Part shown: positions 34,634-37,525 of the stretch, piece after piece
How positions within the stretch are numbered: position 1 is the stretch's first letter
Layout: each line of letters starts with the position of its first letter
From: Candidatus Binatia bacterium
GTDB taxonomy: Bacteria; Desulfobacterota; Binatia; UBA9968; JAJDTQ01
Length of the DNA: 37,525 nucleotides
Assembly: GCA_022824205.1 (NCBI GenBank)
Contig: JAJEAI010000049.1
Location: 1-37,525, forward strand
Direction of reading: 5' to 3'
Notes under the pieces: generated by a model
Databases searched by the model: none
Seen by the model: the letters and a program-made list of their open reading frames with translations, nothing else
Told to the model about the DNA's origin: nothing
Made by a program: the position numbers and the translations under genes

Positions 34634-34771
34634 GTCATTCCCGCTGGACCGGCTGTGCCGAGACTCATGAGGTAGAGACCCGTCTCATCGTCATTGATAT
34701 GAAACAGGACGTTGTCCAATGAATTCAGGCAGTTACAGATGTCCGTCTTCATCGTTTTCAGCCCTCCAATA
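34634..34771 (-). other. Repeat fragment and a small low-GC reading frame of doubtful status
   Basis: Positions 34634-34672 contain GTCATTCCCGC and a GCTGTGTC-AAAACTCATGAG-like word shared with 3852-3874, a degraded family-A border. From the ATG at 34752 on the minus strand, preceded by TTGGAGGG, a frame reads MKTDICNCLNSLDNVLFHIN and continues through the border into the FAD oxidoreductase gene. Its first 30 codons are AT-richer than the neighbours. It may be the remnant of a gene cut by repeat insertion, or a chance frame. The rest of 34618-34982 is repeat or unassigned. Confidence 0.3.
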
Positions 34772-34873
34772 CGTCATTCCCGCGAAAGCGGGAATCCAGG
34801 GGCAGTGGCGGGGCGCTACAGCGGCGTTTCCCCGCCTCACCTCTCCTGGATTCCCGCTTTCGCGGGAATGACG
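34772..34873. repeat. Family-A palindromic repeat, copy 3 (about 102 bp)
   Basis: The arms CGTCATTCCCGCGAAAGCGG and its complement (to 34873) enclose a core with GGCGCTACAGCGGCGTTTCC. Compared with copies 1 and 2, one arm change (GCGGAAGC to GCGAAAGC) is matched by a compensating change in the other arm, so the hairpin is kept. A GTTGACACAACC word follows near 34911. Confidence 0.9.
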
Positions 34874-34982
34874 GTTCGAATCGTGGGTGTCGTTTCTTCT
34901 TCGAGCGGGCGTGTTGACACAACCTGGAATGCGCGAATGACGGTTCCGGACGTGCCGGGAACTTCATGACAACAGGTGCGAA

Positions 34983-35729
34983 ATGGGACGACTTGACGGA
35001 AAGGTAGCCATCGTAACCGGAGGCGCGCGCAACATCGGCGCGGTGTATGCAAGGACACTGGCGGCGGAAGGCGCCCGCGTGGTCGTGGCCGACGTGCTCG
35101 ACGGTACGGCGACCGCGCAGGCCATCCGTGACGCCGGCGGCGAGGCCGTGAGCGTCGAGGTGGACGTCTCGCGGGAGGACGACACCCTGCGCATGGCCGA
35201 GGCCGCCATGGACGCCTTCGGGCGCATCGACGTGCTGGTGAACAATGCCGCCATCTATGTCAGCATCCAGCGGCGGCCGTTCCACGAGATCTCCGCAGAG
35301 GAATGGGACCGGGTCACCGCCGTGAACATCAAAGGCGTGTTCCTGTGCGCCAAGGCCGTATTCCCGCACATGCGCGACCAAGGCGGCGGCCGCATCATCA
35401 ACATCTCATCCAACACGGTGATGGCCGGCACGCCCAATTTCCTGCACTACGTCGCGTCCAAGTCCGCGCTCATCGGCATGACCCGTTCCATGGCGCGGGA
35501 GCTGGGTTCCCACGGCATCAGCGTCAACGCCATCGCCCCCGGCCTGGTGGAGCACGAGGGCCAGAGGCTGCCGCCGGAACTGTCCGCCAGCCGCGTCAAC
35601 GCCCGTTCCATCCCGCGGCCGCAGACGCCCGGCGACCTCACCGGCGCCGTCCTCTACCTCGCCGCCTCAGACAGTGACTTCGTCACCGGCCAGACCCTGG
35701 TGGTGGACGGCGGCGACATCCTGTATTGA
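34983..35729 (+). CDS. Short-chain dehydrogenase/reductase (classical SDR)
   Basis: The 248-residue NAD(P)-dependent oxidoreductase has every classical SDR motif: cofactor loop TGGARNIG (12-19), NNAA (87-90), Asn115, Ser at 142-143 (NISSN), and the catalytic Tyr156-x3-Lys160 (YVASK). Asp37 ending the second strand (VVVADVLD) points to NAD rather than NADP. The C-terminus GQTLVVDGGDILY is typical of 3-ketoacyl-reductase-like SDRs. It probably oxidises an alcohol or dihydrodiol made by the neighbouring enzymes. It lies between family-A copy 3 and the second UbiD gene. The 205-base gap after it shows nothing assignable. Confidence 0.93.
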   Translation: MGRLDGKVAIVTGGARNIGAVYARTLAAEGARVVVADVLDGTATAQAIRDAGGEAVSVEVDVSREDDTLRMAEAAMDAFGRIDVLVNNAAIYVSIQRRPFHEISAEEWDRVTAVNIKGVFLCAKAVFPHMRDQGGGRIINISSNTVMAGTPNFLHYVASKSALIGMTRSMARELGSHGISVNAIAPGLVEHEGQRLPPELSASRVNARSIPRPQTPGDLTGAVLYLAASDSDFVTGQTLVVDGGDILY

Positions 35730-35934
35730 TGGCGACCTCGGCTACGCTGGGCAAGACCACCGACCTTGTTCCGTCCGGCGATGCAGGACGGACACAGGCG
35801 GCTTCGAAGCTCGTCTACGCGACAGGCCGCGCCGGGGCGAGCGGGTCGTGCCCGTGGAAAAAGCGTGCGGACCTCGGCGTCGTAACGGCTCGTACGGCAG
35901 CCGCCTCCCGCCCTTGACGAACGGCCGATTGTCC

Positions 35935-37380
35935 ATGCCCAAGAGCCTGCGCACCTTTCTCGACGACCTGCGGCATCAGCGCCCCGGGGAACTCGTGCAC
36001 GTCACGCAACCGGTGAACCCGGCGCGTCACGACGTTTCCGCCCTCATCGCCCAGTTGGCCGAACGCAAGCAGTTTCCGGTGCTGTTGTTCGAGCGCCCCA
36101 AGAGCCTCCACGGGAACACATCGGAAATCCGCCTCGCCATGAACTGCGAGGTCTCCATGGGCAAGTTCCAGACCGCCCTGGGCGTATCACCAGAAACCAC
36201 CCGGGCGGATCTGGCCCTGGAGTGCCTGCGCCGGGAGGCCAACCCGATCGCGCCCGTCGTGGTGGAACCGTCGGAGGCCCCGGTCAAGGAGGTGGTCCAA
36301 CGCGGCGCGCAGGTGGACCTGTTCGAGCTGCCGGTGATGCGCCACCACGCCCTGGACGGCGGCCCCTACATCGACATGCCGAGCCTCGGAATCGACCGCC
36401 GCTCGGGCGTGTACAACGTCTCCTACCACCGCATGGAGGTCAAGGACCGGAACCACACCGGCTTCTACCTCTCCCTCCAGCACCTGTGGCGCATCTTCCG
36501 GGACTACGAGGAGAACGGCCAGGAGTGCCCGGTGGCGGCGGTCACCGGCCACCACCCGGCGTTCAACATCGGCGCCTGCTACCGCGGCCCGTTCGACGCC
36601 GACGAACTCGACATCATCGGTGGCTACCTGCAGGAGCCGCTCAGGCTGACACCCTCCGAGACCCTGGGCGAGCGCCTGCTGGTGCCGGCGGACGCGGAGA
36701 TCGTCATCGAAGGCGCGCTGATCCCGGGCAAGCGCGTGGTGGAGGGACCCTTCGGAGAGGTGCACGGCTACGTGGGTCCCCAAGGCTACCGGCAAGCCGC
36801 CTTCCTGGAAGTACGCGCCATCACCCGCCGGCGGGATGCCATCCACCAATCGGTCATCACCCCGGACGGAGACAAACCCTGGATGGACCTCGCGCGCGAG
36901 GGAGCGTACCTGCGGCGCTGTCGCGAGGCCGTTCCCGGAGTCACCGCGGTGTGCAAGAACGGCCGCCACGCGCTCATGAACGTGTTCATCGCCATGAAGA
37001 AGATGTCCGAGGGAGACCCGGGGCGCGCCGCCGCCGCCGCGTTGAGCTTCGACCAGTGCAAGCACGTGTTCATCTTCGACGACGACATCGACGTCTACAA
37101 TCCCACCGAAATCCTCTGGGCACTGGCCACCCGTGTCCAGCCGCACCGCCAGGTCTCTCTTATCACCGACATGATGCGCGGCCCCCTGATCGACCCCTCC
37201 ATGGACGAAGGCATCCGCACCTCCGCCATGATCGTCGACGCCACCCGCCCTCTGGACCGGCCCTTCTCCCCCGTCTCCAAGTGCCCCGACGAAGCACTCG
37301 CCCGCATCCGCGTAGAGGACTACCTCCCGCGCGACATCCTGGACGCCATCCCCGTAGACCGCACCACGTACTGGGCTTGA
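35935..37380 (+). CDS. UbiD-family prenyl-FMN-dependent (de)carboxylase 2
   Basis: The 481-residue UbiD-family protein is 70 residues shorter than the first one and clearly distant from it. The cofactor and catalytic segments are present: NVSYHR (161-166) and VEGPFGE (269-275). Asn161, Arg166 and the Glu of EGPFGE hold the expected positions, so it should be active if UbiX makes prenyl-FMN. The start at 35935 matches the family N-terminus (LRTFLDDLRHQRPGELVHV); upstream in-frame codons reach into the SDR gene and are rejected. No strong ribosome-binding site is visible. Two UbiD genes in one island suggest two successive carboxyl-group steps or two substrates. Confidence 0.9.
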   Translation: MPKSLRTFLDDLRHQRPGELVHVTQPVNPARHDVSALIAQLAERKQFPVLLFERPKSLHGNTSEIRLAMNCEVSMGKFQTALGVSPETTRADLALECLRREANPIAPVVVEPSEAPVKEVVQRGAQVDLFELPVMRHHALDGGPYIDMPSLGIDRRSGVYNVSYHRMEVKDRNHTGFYLSLQHLWRIFRDYEENGQECPVAAVTGHHPAFNIGACYRGPFDADELDIIGGYLQEPLRLTPSETLGERLLVPADAEIVIEGALIPGKRVVEGPFGEVHGYVGPQGYRQAAFLEVRAITRRRDAIHQSVITPDGDKPWMDLAREGAYLRRCREAVPGVTAVCKNGRHALMNVFIAMKKMSEGDPGRAAAAALSFDQCKHVFIFDDDIDVYNPTEILWALATRVQPHRQVSLITDMMRGPLIDPSMDEGIRTSAMIVDATRPLDRPFSPVSKCPDEALARIRVEDYLPRDILDAIPVDRTTYWA

Positions 37381-37417
37381 CGCCCTGATCGAGACTCTGT
37401 TCAACTGCCCCATACCT

Positions 37418-37460
37418 GATGGCGGGACAGGCGTCCGCGGGGATTTTTGGGACGCCCGCC
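37418..37460. repeat. Family-B hairpin repeat, copy 2
   Basis: TGATGGCGGGACAGGCGTCC, then CGCGGGGATTTTTGG and GACGCCCGCC, forms an imperfect hairpin with GGCGTCC/GGACGCC as the stem. It aligns with 18187-18225 over most positions (GATGGCGGG, CCG-GGGGAT-TT-GG, CGCCC). It lies 38 bases after the second UbiD stop and may end that transcript. The remaining bases to 37525 show only short repeated words. Confidence 0.5.
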
Positions 37461-37525
37461 AAACCCGCCGACGCCAGTACCGCCCAACCACCAACATACA
37501 ACGCACCAACCTACAACGCACCAAC

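Noticed and set aside
35726..35917. 63-codon frame overlapping the SDR stop by four bases
   Set aside because: Although it begins with an ATGA-like overlap, the product has no recognisable motif and looks like chance coding; left unannotated.

Overview
The window looks like a chromosomal stretch of an uncultivated, GC-rich Gram-negative bacterium. Most genes have the strong third-position G/C bias of a high-GC genome. The tRNA-Leu encodes its own CCA. A UbiE/MenG-type methyltransferase follows a polyprenyl diphosphate synthase, which suggests a quinone-based respiratory chain. Short inverted repeats are scattered between operons. The gene content would fit deltaproteobacteria-like, Binatota-like or Tectomicrobia-like lineages, but that placement is inference only; there is no rRNA or other decisive marker.

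Layout. (1) 1-1880 is a lower-GC patch. It holds the first codons of an apparent IS4-type transposase running off the left edge and a membrane-anchored papain-like cysteine protease with an unrecognised central domain. (2) 1882-3498 is a gamma-glutamyltransferase-family enzyme, followed by a nest of palindromic repeats (3608-3874). (3) 12221 down to 3903, minus strand, is a housekeeping block: an orphan receiver-like protein, valS, birA, coaX, an EF-G-like GTPase, a small zinc-ribbon protein and an amidohydrolase-2 protein with altered metal ligands. (4) Divergent from it are tRNA-Leu(CAG), polyprenyl diphosphate synthase, MenG/UbiE and a polytopic membrane protein, the last three joined by overlapping stop/start codons. 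(5) 15078-18097 holds a small OB-fold-like protein, a homoserine-kinase/APH-fold protein that has lost catalytic residues, a two-TM protein and a PP1-like phosphatase. (6) 25177 down to 18278, minus strand: cysS, an M23 peptidase, a Nudix hydrolase and three successive ornithine-cyclodeaminase/mu-crystallin paralogues. (7) 25290-37380, plus strand, is an apparent catabolic island: UbiD decarboxylase, a three-subunit molybdenum hydroxylase (2Fe-2S, Mo and FAD subunits), two phytoene-desaturase-like FAD oxidoreductases, a short-chain dehydrogenase and a second UbiD.

How it may work together. Region 7 combines reversible (de)carboxylation by prenyl-FMN enzymes, water-derived hydroxylation at a Mo cofactor, and flavin- and NAD-dependent oxidations. 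That set suits stepwise breakdown or modification of an aromatic, heteroaromatic or unsaturated acid. The substrate cannot be read from the sequence, and no transporter, regulator, CoA ligase or UbiX is present in the window. The three OCD/mu-crystallin paralogues and the GGT-family protein are other accessory amino/imino-acid enzymes nearby.

Mobile and repeat DNA. A 213-bp MITE-like element with 33-bp terminal inverted repeats sits between the 2Fe-2S and Mo subunit genes and supplies the stop codon of the former. A ~100-bp palindromic repeat (family A) occurs three times, and two copies bracket the FAD oxidoreductase pair. A second hairpin repeat (family B) occurs twice. I found no CRISPR array, rRNA, prophage or recognisable known defence operon.
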